Assembly: GCF_900177545.1 (NCBI RefSeq)
Contig: NZ_FXBQ01000001.1
Coordinates: 3,132,163 to 3,196,162, forward strand
DNA: 64,000 nt
DNA from: Maritimibacter sp. HL-12
GTDB taxonomy: Bacteria; Pseudomonadota; Alphaproteobacteria; Rhodobacterales; Rhodobacteraceae
Direction of reading: 5' to 3'
Shown here: positions 14,497-24,719 of the stretch, piece by piece
How the letters are laid out: every line of letters starts with the position of its first letter
How positions within the stretch are numbered: the stretch's first letter is position 1
Made by a program: the position numbers and the translations under genes
The notes under the pieces: model-generated
What the model was told of the DNA's origin: nothing
Database searches by the model: none
Seen by the model: only the letters and a program-made list of their open reading frames with translations

Positions 14497-17283
14497 ATGA
14501 ATTTTCCTGCGCGCATGACCCGTTGCCCCATTCCCTTCGACCGCGAACATGGTGCCGAGGCCGCGGCGCGCTTTGCCGATCTCGCGCCCGAACTTGTCGA
14601 GCTGCTGACCGGCGCGGCGGGGTGCAGCCCCTATCTCAAGGGCTTGATGGAACGCGAGGACGACTGGCTGCGCGCGGCCCTCGCGGGCACGCCGGAAGAC
14701 GCGTTCGAAGCGGCCATCGCGCCCGAGGGCGAGGGCGATCCGGGCGATCCGCTGCGCCGGACCAAGCGCCGGGTGGCCCTGCTCACCGGGCTGGCCGATC
14801 TCGCCGGGGTCTGGTCGCTCGAAGAGGTCACCGGCGCGCTCACCCGGTTTGCCGATCTCGCCACCGACCGGGCGCTGAAGTATCACGTCGGCCGCGAGAT
14901 CGCGCGCGGCAAGCTGCCCGGGGCCAGCGAGGACGATATCGCCACGGCGGGCGGCGCGGTGGCGCTGGCGATGGGCAAGATGGGGGCGGGGGAGCTGAAC
15001 TATTCCTCCGACATCGACCTGATCATGCTGTTCGACGAAAGCCGCTACGCGCGCGACGATTTTCACGAGGCGCGTGCCAGCCTGATCCGCGCCACCCGCC
15101 GGATGAGCGCCACGCTCTCGGAGATGACGCGGGAGGGCTATGTCTTTCGCACCGATCTGCGCCTGCGCCCCGATCCGGCGGTGACGCCGGTGATCATGGC
15201 GATGGCGGCGGCGGAAACCTATTACGAGAGCCTCGGGCGCACCTGGGAGCGGGCGGCGCACATCAAGGCGCGCCCCGCGGCGGGCGATCTCGCGGCCGGT
15301 GAGGCCTATCTCGACCGGCTCACGCCCTTCGTCTGGCGCAAGCATCTCGATTTCGCCGCGATCCAGGACGCCCACGACATGCGCCTGCGCATCCGCGCGC
15401 ACAAGGGGCTGGGCGGCCCGATCGCGCTGGAGGGCCACGACATCAAGCTCGGGCGCGGCGGTATCCGCGAGATCGAGTTCTTCACCCAGACCCGCCAGCT
15501 CATCTCCGGCGGGCGCGACCCCGCCCTGCGCCTGCGCGCCACCGTGCCCGGCCTCGCCGCGCTCGCCGGGGGCAACTGGGTGCCCGAGGACGTCGCCGAG
15601 GTGCTCACGATGCATTACCGCGGCCACCGCGAGATCGAGCACCGGGTGCAGATGGTGCGCGACGCCCAGACCCACAAGCTGCCCGGCACCCCCGAGGAGT
15701 TTCACCGGATCGTCAACATGTCGGGCGAGGATGACGTGGCGGCCTGGCGCACCCGGTTGCGCGAGGCGCTGGAGGAGGTGCACGGGCTGACCGAGGGGTT
15801 CTTTGCGCCCGAGGAACGGGTGACGGCGGTTCCGGTCTTGCACAGCGATGACGAGGAGATCGTCGACCGCTGGCGCAGCTACCCGGCCTGCCGCTCGGCC
15901 CGCGCGGCAGGGATTTTCGAGCGGTTGAAGCCGGAGATCCTGTCGCGGCTGCACAAGGCGGCGCGGCCGCGCGAGGCGCTGGTCCAGTTCGATGCCTTCC
16001 TGCGCGGGTTGCCCGCCGGGGTGCAGGTGTTTTCGCTGTTCGATTCGAACCCGGCGCTGGTCGATCTCATCGTCGATATCGCCGCCACCGCGCCCGCGCT
16101 CGCGGTCTATCTCGGGCACAACTCCCAGGTGCTCGACGCGGTGATCGGCGGCGATTTCTTTGCCGATTGGCCCGGGCTGCCCTGGCTGCGCGACGATCTC
16201 GCCGCCCGGCTCGACGAGATTGACAGCGATTACGAGGCCCAGCTCGACACCGCCCGGCGCTGGCTGAAGGAATGGCATTTCCGGGTCGGGGTGCATCACC
16301 TGCGCGGCCTGGTGACCGGGCGCGAGGCCGGGGCGCAGTATTCCGATCTGGCCGAAGCGGTGCTGGGCGCGCTCTGGCCGGTGGTGGTGACCCAGTTCGC
16401 CGCCAAGCACGGCCCCCCGCCGGGGCGTGGTGCGGTGCTGATCGGCATGGGCAGCCTCGGCGCGCGGACGATTTCCTCGACCTCCGACCTCGACCTGATC
16501 GTGATCTACGATCCCGACGGGGTCGACGAGTCCGACGGCCCGCGCCCGCTCGCCGCGCGGCCCTACTATGCCCGGCTGACGCAGGCGATGGTCACCGCGC
16601 TGACCGCGCCGATGCCGGAAGGCAAGCTCTACGAGGTCGACATGCGGCTCCGGCCCTCCGGCCGGCAGGGTCCGGTGGCCACGGCCCTCGACGCCTTCGC
16701 CGCCTACCAGCGCGACGAGGCCTGGACATGGGAGCACCTCGCGCTGACCCGCGCCCGCCCGGTGGCCGGCAAGATGGAGATCGGCACCGATGTCGAGGCG
16801 GTGCGCGCCGAGGTGCTCAAGCGGCCCCGCGACGCGGCGGAGACGATCCGCGACGTGGTCGAGATGCGCGCGCGCATTGCCGAGGCCAAGGGCGTGGGCG
16901 GACCGCTGGCCGCCAAGGTCGGCCCGGGCCGGTTGCAGGATATCGAACTGGTGGCGCAATGCGCCGCTGTTCTGGCGCAGGATTGCCCGCGTGACGTGGC
17001 GGGCCAGATCCGGAGGGGCGTCGAGATCGGCTGGCTCGCGGCGGCGGAGGCCGAGGCGATGCTCGCGGCCTATGATCTCTTGTGGCAGATGCAGGCGGCG
17101 GGCAAACTGCTCACCGAGAACGGGCTCGATCTTGCGCAGATCGGCACCGGCGGGCGCGAATTTCTCTTGCGGGAAACCGGCATGGACAGCGCCGAGGCGC
17201 TCACCCGCGCGGTGGACCGCAGCGCCGAGGCGGCGCGGCAGGCAATAGAGGCGGCGCTGGGGCGCTTGCCGGGGGAGGCATGA
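14497..17283 (+). CDS. glnE: Glutamine synthetase adenylyltransferase/adenylyl-removing enzyme
   Basis: GlnE is bifunctional. Its C-terminal domain adenylylates glutamine synthetase and its N-terminal domain removes AMP, responding to PII and glutamine. The 928-residue product has both nucleotidyltransferase motifs: GAGELNYSSDIDLIMLFD in the N-terminal half and GSLGARTISSTSDLDLIVIYD in the C-terminal half. The start at 14497 (MNFPARMTRCPIPFD) resembles Rhodobacterales homologues; an alternative ATG is at 14515. Its stop overlaps the next small gene by four bases. Confidence 0.95.
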   Translation: MNFPARMTRCPIPFDREHGAEAAARFADLAPELVELLTGAAGCSPYLKGLMEREDDWLRAALAGTPEDAFEAAIAPEGEGDPGDPLRRTKRRVALLTGLADLAGVWSLEEVTGALTRFADLATDRALKYHVGREIARGKLPGASEDDIATAGGAVALAMGKMGAGELNYSSDIDLIMLFDESRYARDDFHEARASLIRATRRMSATLSEMTREGYVFRTDLRLRPDPAVTPVIMAMAAAETYYESLGRTWERAAHIKARPAAGDLAAGEAYLDRLTPFVWRKHLDFAAIQDAHDMRLRIRAHKGLGGPIALEGHDIKLGRGGIREIEFFTQTRQLISGGRDPALRLRATVPGLAALAGGNWVPEDVAEVLTMHYRGHREIEHRVQMVRDAQTHKLPGTPEEFHRIVNMSGEDDVAAWRTRLREALEEVHGLTEGFFAPEERVTAVPVLHSDDEEIVDRWRSYPACRSARAAGIFERLKPEILSRLHKAARPREALVQFDAFLRGLPAGVQVFSLFDSNPALVDLIVDIAATAPALAVYLGHNSQVLDAVIGGDFFADWPGLPWLRDDLAARLDEIDSDYEAQLDTARRWLKEWHFRVGVHHLRGLVTGREAGAQYSDLAEAVLGALWPVVVTQFAAKHGPPPGRGAVLIGMGSLGARTISSTSDLDLIVIYDPDGVDESDGPRPLAARPYYARLTQAMVTALTAPMPEGKLYEVDMRLRPSGRQGPVATALDAFAAYQRDEAWTWEHLALTRARPVAGKMEIGTDVEAVRAEVLKRPRDAAETIRDVVEMRARIAEAKGVGGPLAAKVGPGRLQDIELVAQCAAVLAQDCPRDVAGQIRRGVEIGWLAAAEAEAMLAAYDLLWQMQAAGKLLTENGLDLAQIGTGGREFLLRETGMDSAEALTRAVDRSAEAARQAIEAALGRLPGEA

Positions 17284-17555
17284 AGATGGATTACCACGAG
17301 TTCGATCCGCGCGGCTTGATCGCCGAGGCCTACAACATCGAGGGGATCGGCACGCCGGAGTGCCGGGCGATCTTTTTCGACTGGGCCCTGTCGCGCCCCG
17401 AAGGCAGCGAGGCCAGCGAGATCGAAGCGCTGCTCGCGGCCTATGGCGGAAAGGATCCCGACCACCCGATGAGCGCGGTGCTGCGCGACGGGCTCAGCGG
17501 AGCCGCGCGCCCGTCCGGGCGGCGTGGCGGCGCAAGGGGGCGTCGCCCAGACTGA
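17280..17555 (+). CDS. Small conserved hypothetical, glnE-coupled
   Basis: The 91-residue product starts MKMDYHEFDPRGLIAEAYN, with GGGGGAGG directly upstream and an ATGA overlap with glnE. It is helical and acidic through about residue 65 and ends in an Arg/Gly-rich tail. No domain is recognised. Translational coupling to glnE suggests joint expression, but no function can be assigned. Confidence 0.72.
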   Translation: MKMDYHEFDPRGLIAEAYNIEGIGTPECRAIFFDWALSRPEGSEASEIEALLAAYGGKDPDHPMSAVLRDGLSGAARPSGRRGGARGRRPD

Positions 17556-17565
17556 GCGCCGGGCC

Positions 17566-18792
17566 CTAGCGCAAGAGCCTTTCCGCCGCCGCCGCGTCTT
17601 CGCGCGCCCATTGCAGCAGGCCGTCGCGAATGCCTTGGGCGGCACTCAGCCGCCACGACGGATCGGCAAGCTTGGCGCGGTCACGCTCGGAGGACAGAAA
17701 GCCCAGTTCGATCAGCGCCGACGGGATGTCGGGCGCTTTCAGAACCGAGAAGGCGGCGTGCAGGTGCGGGCGCTTGAAGGTCGATTGCGTGGCGCTGTGG
17801 ATGCCCGCGATCAGCGCCTCCGCGAGCCGCTCGGCGCGCGGCGTGGTTTCGGTGCGCGCAAGGTCCATCAGCACCAAAGCCACCGCGTCGTCGGACGACG
17901 AAAGATCCACCCCGGCGAGAAGATCGGCGCGGTCGTGGCGTTCGGCGAGGGTGGCGGAGGCGAGGTCGGAGGCCTCGTCGGCCAGCGTGTAGACGGTGGC
18001 ACCCTGGGCGTGGCCCTCGGCCAGCGCGTCGGCGTGGAGCGACAGGAACACGTCGGCCCCGGCCCTGCGCGCGATCGTCACCCGTTCTTCCAGCGGCACG
18101 AAGATGTCGTCGTCGCGGGTCAGCACCACGTCGAACAGACCCGCGCGCAACAGCACTTCCTCAAGCTCGCGTGCGAAGGTGAGCATCAGGTCGGCCTCGC
18201 GCAACCCGCCGCGTTCGGCGCCGGGGTCGATCCCGCCGTGGCCCGGATCGACCACCACCATCAGCCCGTGCGCGCCCTCCGGCCGCGCGCGCGGTGGCAG
18301 TCCAAGCCCGCGCGCCTCGTGAAACAGCGCGCTGTCCGGCGCGCCGGCACTGGCGGCGAAACTCGTGGCGTCGCTTGCGGTCAGCAAAAGCCGCACCCGC
18401 GCGCCGCCGTCTTGCGTGGCCATCTCGGCCTCGGTCACCGCCATCGGCCCCGCAAGCGCGATCACCATCCGCGACCAGCCGGGCCGGAAGGTGCCGACCG
18501 TGATCGTGTCGATCTGCTCGGCCTGCGTCGCCGCGACCTCCGCCCCGGCATTGCTCCAGTCGAGTTCTGAAAAGTCGACCACCACGCGCGGCGGGCCGTC
18601 GAGGGTGAAGACCCGCCACGGAACCGGCTGGGTGAGGCCCATTTCGATCTCGACCCGCCCGCGCCGCTCGGTCAATTCCAGACCGTCGCCGGTGAGCCGG
18701 GCCAGCCCGGACAGCGCCTGTTGCGCCCCGGCACCCGCGCTGCCGACGAGCCAGATCAAACCGAAAAGCAAGAGAAACTGCCGCATCGCCAT
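17566..18792 (-). CDS. amiC: N-acetylmuramoyl-L-alanine amidase (AMIN + Amidase_3)
   Basis: It cleaves the amide bond between MurNAc and the stem peptide, supporting septal peptidoglycan splitting in the periplasm. The 408-residue product has a signal peptide (MAMRQFLLLFGLIWLVG, cleavage probably after AGA), an N-terminal AMIN-type domain (about 30-140), and an Amidase_3 domain. The zinc site is visible in VVVDPGHGGIDPGAE, FLSLHADAL and a C-terminal catalytic Glu in IELGFLSS. The start at 18792 is chosen because the signal peptide begins there; the frame stays open to 18933. Confidence 0.92.
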   Translation of the reverse strand: MAMRQFLLLFGLIWLVGSAGAGAQQALSGLARLTGDGLELTERRGRVEIEMGLTQPVPWRVFTLDGPPRVVVDFSELDWSNAGAEVAATQAEQIDTITVGTFRPGWSRMVIALAGPMAVTEAEMATQDGGARVRLLLTASDATSFAASAGAPDSALFHEARGLGLPPRARPEGAHGLMVVVDPGHGGIDPGAERGGLREADLMLTFARELEEVLLRAGLFDVVLTRDDDIFVPLEERVTIARRAGADVFLSLHADALAEGHAQGATVYTLADEASDLASATLAERHDRADLLAGVDLSSSDDAVALVLMDLARTETTPRAERLAEALIAGIHSATQSTFKRPHLHAAFSVLKAPDIPSALIELGFLSSERDRAKLADPSWRLSAAQGIRDGLLQWAREDAAAAERLLR

Positions 18793-18862
18793 GCCCTTTT
18801 TTCGCCCGACTATAGCCTGCCTGCAGCCCTTGCGCAGCCCCGCGCGGCGTAAACCGCCGCGC

Positions 18863-20005
18863 TCATCCCCGCGCGGCCATGAAGCGGGCGAGCCGGGCCA
18901 GCCCCTCCTCGATATCCGCGGTGGATCGGGCATAGGAAAACCGCAATGTGCCGTGGCCCCGCACCGGGTCGAAATCGAGCCCCGGCGTTACCGCCACGCC
19001 TGCTTCGCGCAGGATTTCGGCCGAGAAGGCGCGGCTGTCGTCGGTGAGGTGAGAGACATCGGCATAGACGTAGAAGGCACCATCCGGGGGCGCGATCCTG
19101 TCGAACCCGGCCTTTGGCAGACCCTCCAGCATCAATGCGCGGTTTTTTGCATAGACCGCGCGGTTGGCCTCCAGTTCCGCACCGCAATCGAGCGCGGCCA
19201 GCGCGGCCACCTGGCTGGCATGCGGCGGGCAGATGAACAGGTTCTGCGCGATCCGTTCGATCCGGCGGACGTGATCCTCGGGCACCACCATCCAGCCGAC
19301 GCGCCAGCCGGTCATCGAGAAATACTTGGAAAACGAGTTGATCACATAGACATCGTCGGTGATCTCCAGCGCGCTCACCCCGCGCGCGCCGTAATGCAGA
19401 CCGTGATATATCTCGTCGGATATGAGCGACATGCCGCGCGATTGCGTGGCCTCGACCAGCGCGGCAAGGGCGTTGTGCCCGAGCATCGTGCCGGTGGGAT
19501 TGCCGGGGCTGGCGATCATCAGCCCGGCCAGCCCCTCGGGCAGATCCTCGGGCACCGGCTGGTATCGGTTCTGCGGGCTGGTCTGGATCCCCACCGGCGT
19601 GAAGCCGAGGGCGGAGAGGATCTGGCGGTAGGAGGGATAGCCCGGATCGCCCAAGCCCACCCGGTCGCCCGAATCGAACAGCGCGGTGAAGGCGAGCAGG
19701 AACGCACCCGAGGAGCCGGCGGTGACCACCACGCGGGCGGGATCGAGATCGACGCCATACCACTCGCCGTAGTGCCGGGCGATGCGGGCGCGCAACTCGG
19801 GCAGGCCGAGGGCCACGGTGTAGCCGAGCGGGCCCGCCTCCATCGCCGCCATCACCGCCCGGCGCGCGCCCTCGGGGGCGGGCGTGCCGGGCTGGCCCAC
19901 TTCCATGTGAATGATGTGCCGGCCCGCCGTTTCCGCCTCGCGCGCCGCCTCCATCACGTCCATCACAATGAAGGGATCGACCTCTGATCGCCTTGATGCC
20001 CTCAT
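18863..20005 (-). CDS. PLP-dependent aminotransferase, class I/II
   Basis: The 380-residue product shows the fold-type I aminotransferase signature. The motif SPGNPTGT is at about residue 168, and SDEIYHGL and the PLP-lysine motif NSFSKYFSMTGWRVGW follow. Substrate specificity (aspartate, aromatic or other) cannot be decided from sequence alone. The start MRASRRSEVDP at 20005 has GAGGG upstream. It is separated from the amidase start by 70 bp on the same strand and divergent from the DsbA-like gene. Confidence 0.92.
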   Translation of the reverse strand: MRASRRSEVDPFIVMDVMEAAREAETAGRHIIHMEVGQPGTPAPEGARRAVMAAMEAGPLGYTVALGLPELRARIARHYGEWYGVDLDPARVVVTAGSSGAFLLAFTALFDSGDRVGLGDPGYPSYRQILSALGFTPVGIQTSPQNRYQPVPEDLPEGLAGLMIASPGNPTGTMLGHNALAALVEATQSRGMSLISDEIYHGLHYGARGVSALEITDDVYVINSFSKYFSMTGWRVGWMVVPEDHVRRIERIAQNLFICPPHASQVAALAALDCGAELEANRAVYAKNRALMLEGLPKAGFDRIAPPDGAFYVYADVSHLTDDSRAFSAEILREAGVAVTPGLDFDPVRGHGTLRFSYARSTADIEEGLARLARFMAARG

Positions 20006-20153
20006 GCCGCCCTCGCTAGTCTGTTTTGCAACCGGGGTGCCTCCTCGGGGGCGAAAGGTCAAGTCGTGACGCGGTCCAAGTGTCGCGCCCGGTTGTGCCC
20101 CGGCCCCGGTTGCGCCAATGTCCGGCCCAACGCGACCAGTTCAGATCGGAGCC

Positions 20154-20915
20154 ATGATGACCCGCCGTTTCCTTCCCGCCCTCGCGCTTGCCGCCGGGCT
20201 CGCCGCCACCCCCGCGCTCGCCTTCGATATCGAGGCGCTGAGCGACGACGAGCGCAGCGCCTTTCGCGACGAGGTGCGGGCCTACCTGCTCGACAACCCC
20301 GACGTGATCATGGAAGCGATCGAGGTGCTGGAGCGCCGCCGCGCCGCCGAACAGGTCGCGGGCGACGCCGCGTTGGTCAAGACCAACGCCGAGGCGATCT
20401 TCAATGACGGCGTGTCCTTCGTCGGCGGCAACCCCGACGGCGATATCACCTTTGTCGAATTTGTCGACTACAAGTGCGGCTACTGCAAGAAGGCCTATCC
20501 CGAGCTTCAGGCCCTGATCGAGAACGACGGCAATATCCGCATCGTTTACAAGGAATTCCCGATCCTCGGCGAGGAGAGCATGATCGCCTCGCGCTTTGCC
20601 ACCTCCGCGCTGCTGATCGGCGGCGATGAAGCCTATGAACCCCTGCACGACGCGATGATGACGATGCGCGGCAACGCCACGCCCGACAACCTCTCGGCTC
20701 TGGCCGACGATCTTGGCCTCAACGGTGCCGCGATCATCGAGGGCATGTCCGACCCGCAGGTCGACGCCATCATCTCCGACAACCACGCGCTGGCGCAGCG
20801 TCTGCAGATCACCGGCACGCCAACCTTCGTGATGGAAGACCAGCTCGTGCGCGGCTACGTGCCGCTTGGCGCGATGGAAGAAATCGTCGCGGAGCTGCGC
20901 GAAGCGAAGGAGTGA
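20154..20915 (+). CDS. DsbA/ScsC-like periplasmic thiol-disulfide protein
   Basis: The 253-residue product has a signal peptide (residues 1-23, MMTRRFLPALALAAG... ending ALA). An N-terminal helical segment (about 25-80) typical of ScsC/BdbD-like oligomerising proteins follows, then a thioredoxin-fold domain with the CGYC redox pair at about residue 112 and the cis-Pro motif GTPTF near 221. It probably acts as an oxidase or isomerase of disulfides in the periplasm. No dsbB or scsB partner lies nearby. The start could also be the second Met (20157). Confidence 0.9.
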   Translation: MMTRRFLPALALAAGLAATPALAFDIEALSDDERSAFRDEVRAYLLDNPDVIMEAIEVLERRRAAEQVAGDAALVKTNAEAIFNDGVSFVGGNPDGDITFVEFVDYKCGYCKKAYPELQALIENDGNIRIVYKEFPILGEESMIASRFATSALLIGGDEAYEPLHDAMMTMRGNATPDNLSALADDLGLNGAAIIEGMSDPQVDAIISDNHALAQRLQITGTPTFVMEDQLVRGYVPLGAMEEIVAELREAKE

Positions 20916-21006
20916 GGCGGCGGGGGGCAATCCCCCGGAGCTTCGAGCGGTTGGCGGCGGAGCGGGGCGCAACCGGGCGTGCCCGGGAATGCCGTGCGCC
21001 TTGCCG

Positions 21007-21423
21007 TCAATGCTCGCGGTCGCAAAGCCCATGGTCTGCCAGCGACGCCAAGACATAGCAATTGCCGGATCGCCCCCGGCCGTTGCATCCCCGCGTGATG
21101 CGAGACAGTTCCTTTTCGAGTGTCTTGAGCCGGGAAATCTTCGCGCGCACATTGGCAAGCTGCGAAACCGCAATATCCGTTGCCGTCTTGCAGGATTGGT
21201 CGGGATGTTCCTGAAGCTGGATCAGCGACGAAATGGCCTCGATGGAAAACCCCAGATCGCGCGCGTGACGGATGAAGCTCAATCGCTCCAGCCCTTCGGT
21301 GCCGTATCGCCGCTGGTTGCCCTTGGTTCGTTCCGGGGCAGCCAGAAGCCCCATCGCCTCGTAGTAGCGGATCGTCGGCACCTTGACATTCGTGCGCTTG
21401 GAGAGCTCGCCGATGGAATACAT
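21007..21423 (-). CDS. MerR-family metal-responsive regulator
   Basis: The 138-residue product has the MerR winged helix-turn-helix: YSIGELSKRTNVKVPTIRYYEAMGLL at the N-terminus. A coiled-coil dimer helix and a C-terminal cysteine cluster (RGCNGRGRSGNCYVL...GLC) of the ZntR/CadR/CueR type follow. It is divergent from a cation-efflux gene, whose promoter has the 19-bp spacer expected for MerR activation. The metal cannot be read directly; zinc, cadmium, cobalt or lead are most likely given the efflux partner. Confidence 0.9.
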   Translation of the reverse strand: MYSIGELSKRTNVKVPTIRYYEAMGLLAAPERTKGNQRRYGTEGLERLSFIRHARDLGFSIEAISSLIQLQEHPDQSCKTATDIAVSQLANVRAKISRLKTLEKELSRITRGCNGRGRSGNCYVLASLADHGLCDREH

Positions 21424-21433
21424 GAAGACCCCC

Positions 21434-21474
21434 TTGAACCTCTAGTCACTGGAGACATTACACTGGGACCAGTG
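21434..21474 (+). promoter_or_regulatory. MerR-type promoter with 19-bp spacer and dyad
   Basis: The -35 TTGAAC (21434-21439) and -10 TACACT (21459-21464) are 19 bp apart, the over-long spacer that MerR activators correct by DNA distortion. The dyad CTCTAGT-C-ACTGGAG (21440-21454) fills the spacer. A second perfect dyad, CACTGG-GA-CCAGTG (21461-21474), overlaps the -10 and start region. Confidence 0.8.
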
Positions 21475-21494
21475 AGTTTTGAAGGAGGTAGCCG

Positions 21495-22130
21495 ATGCCC
21501 GGATGCTGCGAACAGGAGGCCAGGTTTGAAGGCCTTTCGGTTGACTACCGGCGGCGGCTCTGGATCGTCATCCTGTTGAACGCGACCATGTTCGTGGTCG
21601 AGATGACGGCCGGCCACCTGGCAAGTTCGCAGGCGCTGCAAGCCGATGCGCTCGATTTCGCAGGCGACGCGCTGACCTACGGGATATCGCTGGCGGTGAT
21701 CGGGGCCTCGGTGCGCGCCCGGACCAATGCAGCCCTCGTCAAGGGCATCAGCCTGCTGCTGATGGGGCTCTGGGTGTTCGGCTCGACGGTTCATCGCGTG
21801 TTCTACGTCGGCGTGCCGACCGCTGAGATCATGGGGGCCGTCGGGTTTCTCGCGCTGCTGACGAACCTTGCCAGCGTGGGCCTTCTGTTGCGCTACAGGC
21901 AAGGCGATGCCAACGTGCGCTCGGTCTGGCTGTGCTCGCGAAACGATGCCATCGGCAACCTGGCGGTGATGGCGGCGGCGCTGGGTGTCTGGGGCACGGC
22001 AACCGGCTGGCCCGACCTGATCGTTGCGGCGATCATGGCGGGGCTTTTTTTGTCCTCCGCCTTCCTGATCGTGCGGCAGGCCCTGGCCGAACGGCGCGAC
22101 ATGCTCGGCCATACGCGCGGGCAGGGATAA
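21495..22130 (+). CDS. Cation diffusion facilitator family efflux protein
   Basis: The 211-residue product is a short CDF transporter with about six membrane helices and no cytoplasmic C-terminal domain. The TM2 metal-site motif appears as LQADALDFAGDAL, and the TM5 counterpart as CSRNDAIGN. An N-terminal CC motif (MPGCCEQ) could bind metal. A perfect AAGGAGGT Shine-Dalgarno precedes the start. The divergent merR gene and the 19-bp-spaced promoter indicate metal-inducible heavy-metal efflux. Confidence 0.9.
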   Translation: MPGCCEQEARFEGLSVDYRRRLWIVILLNATMFVVEMTAGHLASSQALQADALDFAGDALTYGISLAVIGASVRARTNAALVKGISLLLMGLWVFGSTVHRVFYVGVPTAEIMGAVGFLALLTNLASVGLLLRYRQGDANVRSVWLCSRNDAIGNLAVMAAALGVWGTATGWPDLIVAAIMAGLFLSSAFLIVRQALAERRDMLGHTRGQG

Positions 22131-22239
22131 CCCGGATCGCCCCGGATCTCTCGCCACCGGGGCCACGTCGTCGCGCCCCCGGGGTGGTCTCCGGTCACCA
22201 GCCCTTGCCGAATGCCGCTTCAGGCGATGGACCCGCCGG

Positions 22240-23373
22240 CTATTCGGCGGCTTCCGATTCCGCAGCCGCGGCCGCCTCGATCTCGGCGGCGCGCTTCTCC
22301 ACCAGCTCGACGATGTGATCCACCATCCCGGCGTTGTCCTGCTTGTGGTCCTGCTTTCCGGCGACGTAGACCATGCCGGACCCCGCGCCGCCGCCGGTGA
22401 AGCCGACGTCGGTCATCAGCGCCTCGCCGGGGCCGTTCACCACGCAGCCGATGATCGACAGGCTCATCGGGGTGTGGATATGGGCCAGCCGCTCTTCAAG
22501 GATCGCCACCGTCTTGATCACATCGAAGCCCTGCCGGGCGCAGGACGGGCAGGAGATGATGTTGACGCCGCGGTGGCGCAGCCCCAGCGATTTCAGGATC
22601 TCGAAGCCGACCTTGACCTCTTCCACCGGATCGGCGGAGAGGCTGACGCGGATGGTGTCGCCGATCCCGGCCCAGAGCAGGTTGCCCAGGCCCACCGCCG
22701 ACTTGATCGTGCCGGAGACGAAACCGCCCGCCTCGGTGATCCCGAGGTGAATCGGCGCGTCTGTCGCGTCGGCGATCCCGTGGTAGGCGGCGGCGGCGAG
22801 AAACACGTCCGACGCCTTCACGCTGATCTTGTATTCATGAAAATCGTTGTCTTCGAGAATGCGGATATGGTCGAGCCCGCTTTCCACCATCGCCTCGGGG
22901 CAGGGTTCGCCGTATTTCTCGAGCAGGTGCTTCTCGAGGCTGCCGGCGTTCACGCCGATGCGGATCGAACAGCCGTGATCCTTGGCCGCACGGATCACCT
23001 CGCGCACACGCTCTTCCGAGCCGATATTGCCGGGGTTGATGCGCAGGCAGGCCGCGCCCGCCTCGGCCGCCTCGATCGCGCGTTTGTAGTGGAAATGGAT
23101 GTCGGCCACGATCGGCACCGGGCTTTCGCGCACGATGTCTCTGAGTGCCTTCGTTGAAGCCTCGTCCGGGGTGGAGACGCGCACGATATCGGCCCCGGCG
23201 TCGGCCGCCGCCTGCACCTGCGCCACGGTGGCGGCGACATCGCAGGTGTCGGTGTTGGTCATCGTCTGCACCGCGATCGGTGCATCGCCGCCCACGGGCA
23301 CGTTGCCCACCATGATCTGGCGCGACTTGCGGCGCTCGATATCACGCCAGGGTCGGATCGGGTTATGGGTCAT
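22240..23373 (-). CDS. ispG: 4-hydroxy-3-methylbut-2-enyl diphosphate synthase
   Basis: IspG (GcpE) is the [4Fe-4S] enzyme converting MEcPP to HMBPP in the non-mevalonate isoprenoid pathway. The 377-residue product contains the N-terminal TIM-barrel region ([22 protein letters not shown]) and C-terminal cluster cysteines in [12 protein letters not shown] and [10 protein letters not shown]. The start MTHNPIRPW at 23373 matches the family. A low-complexity Glu/Ala tail ends the protein. It is convergent with the cation-efflux gene; the 109-bp gap holds no clear terminator. Confidence 0.96.
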   Translation of the reverse strand: MTHNPIRPWRDIERRKSRQIMVGNVPVGGDAPIAVQTMTNTDTCDVAATVAQVQAAADAGADIVRVSTPDEASTKALRDIVRESPVPIVADIHFHYKRAIEAAEAGAACLRINPGNIGSEERVREVIRAAKDHGCSIRIGVNAGSLEKHLLEKYGEPCPEAMVESGLDHIRILEDNDFHEYKISVKASDVFLAAAAYHGIADATDAPIHLGITEAGGFVSGTIKSAVGLGNLLWAGIGDTIRVSLSADPVEEVKVGFEILKSLGLRHRGVNIISCPSCARQGFDVIKTVAILEERLAHIHTPMSLSIIGCVVNGPGEALMTDVGFTGGGAGSGMVYVAGKQDHKQDNAGMVDHIVELVEKRAAEIEAAAAAESEAAE

Positions 23374-23458
23374 CTCGGCCTCGCTCGCTTGCGGTTGGCC
23401 AAGGGATAACGCGGGGCCGGGGCGGCGACAAGGCAAGAGACGGTGATCGCGCCCGGGC

Positions 23459-24679
23459 TCAGGCCAATTCGTCTTTCGGACGCATCACCAGCCAGATCAG
23501 CGCGGCACCCGCCAGCGCGAGGAAGGGAATCATCGCCAGGTTCACCGCGATCCAGCCATCCTGCGCGTCGCCGCCCGAGCAGTTCATCAACCCGCCCGAA
23601 GCCAGGGACGCGACGGTGACGCCGCCGAACACGATCATGTCGTTCATGCCCTGGATCCGGCCGCGCTCGTGGCTCTCGTGGGAGCCTGCGAGCATGGTGG
23701 TGGCGCCGATGAAGCCGAAGTTCCAGCCCACGCCGAGCAGCACGAGGGCGACGAAGAAGTGCTCCAGCTCCACCCCCATCAACCCGACGAACCCGGCGAT
23801 GGCGAGGATACCGAGGCCGGTGGCCACGATGCTGCGCGCACCGAATCGGGCGATCAGGTGGCCGGTGAAGAACGAGGGGATATACATCGCCAGCACGTGG
23901 GCGGTGACCACGTCGGCGGCAGTGCCGGTCTCGAAGCCGCAACCGACCACCGCGAGGGGCGTCGAGGTCATCACCAGGTTCATCAGCGCGTAGGACACCA
24001 TCGCGGTGATGATCGACACCGCGATCACCGGGGTTTTCAGAAGTTCCAGCGTGCTGCGCCCGCGCGGCTCGTTGCCCGTCGGGCGTGCGGGGGTGGGAAT
24101 GTCGAGCCCGAGGAAGAGGAAGGCCCCGACGATGTTGATCGCGATCACCGCGAGATAGGCCCCGACGAAGGGCACCACCATAGCATCCGCCGTTACCTTG
24201 ACGAGTTGCGGCCCGATCACGGCGGCGGCCAATCCGCCCGCCATGACGTAGGAAATCGCCTTCGGGCGGAACGCGTCCGATGCGGTGTCGGCGGCGGCAA
24301 AGCGGTAGAAACCCTGCGCCGACATGTAGAAGCCGGTGAAGAAGGCCCCGATGTTGAACAGTGTGAAGCTGCCCTGGATCAGCGCATAGACCCCGATCGC
24401 CGCACCGACGCTGCCGCCGATGGTGCCGAGCCAGAAACCCGCCCGCCGCCCGAACCGCTGCATGATCCAGCTCATCGGGTTGGCCATCACCATCGAGGCC
24501 AGCACGGTGAGCGAGATCGGCAGGGTGGCCCAGCAGGGATTGGAGGCGAGCGATTGCCCGGCCAGCCCGGCGATGGTGAAGATCATCGGCATCTGCGCAC
24601 CCAGCAGGGCCTGGGCGAGCACCAGGATCACCACGTTGCGTTTTGCCTTGCGGTCGTCGGAGATGATGTTCGAACTCAT
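23459..24679 (-). CDS. MFS transporter
   Basis: The 406-residue product has about 12 hydrophobic helices in two halves, with the loop 2-3 basic motif as [15 protein letters not shown]. The motif [13 protein letters not shown] in the second half is typical of a group of uncharacterised proteobacterial MFS proteins. The substrate is unknown. The start at 24679 (MSSNIISDD) is tentative; a longer in-frame start at 24736 would overlap cobB by 17 bp. Confidence 0.85.
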   Translation of the reverse strand: MSSNIISDDRKAKRNVVILVLAQALLGAQMPMIFTIAGLAGQSLASNPCWATLPISLTVLASMVMANPMSWIMQRFGRRAGFWLGTIGGSVGAAIGVYALIQGSFTLFNIGAFFTGFYMSAQGFYRFAAADTASDAFRPKAISYVMAGGLAAAVIGPQLVKVTADAMVVPFVGAYLAVIAINIVGAFLFLGLDIPTPARPTGNEPRGRSTLELLKTPVIAVSIITAMVSYALMNLVMTSTPLAVVGCGFETGTAADVVTAHVLAMYIPSFFTGHLIARFGARSIVATGLGILAIAGFVGLMGVELEHFFVALVLLGVGWNFGFIGATTMLAGSHESHERGRIQGMNDMIVFGGVTVASLASGGLMNCSGGDAQDGWIAVNLAMIPFLALAGAALIWLVMRPKDELA

Positions 24680-24719
24680 CGGGGTGAAATATCCGGGCTT
24701 TTGGGGAAAGGGAAGGGGC

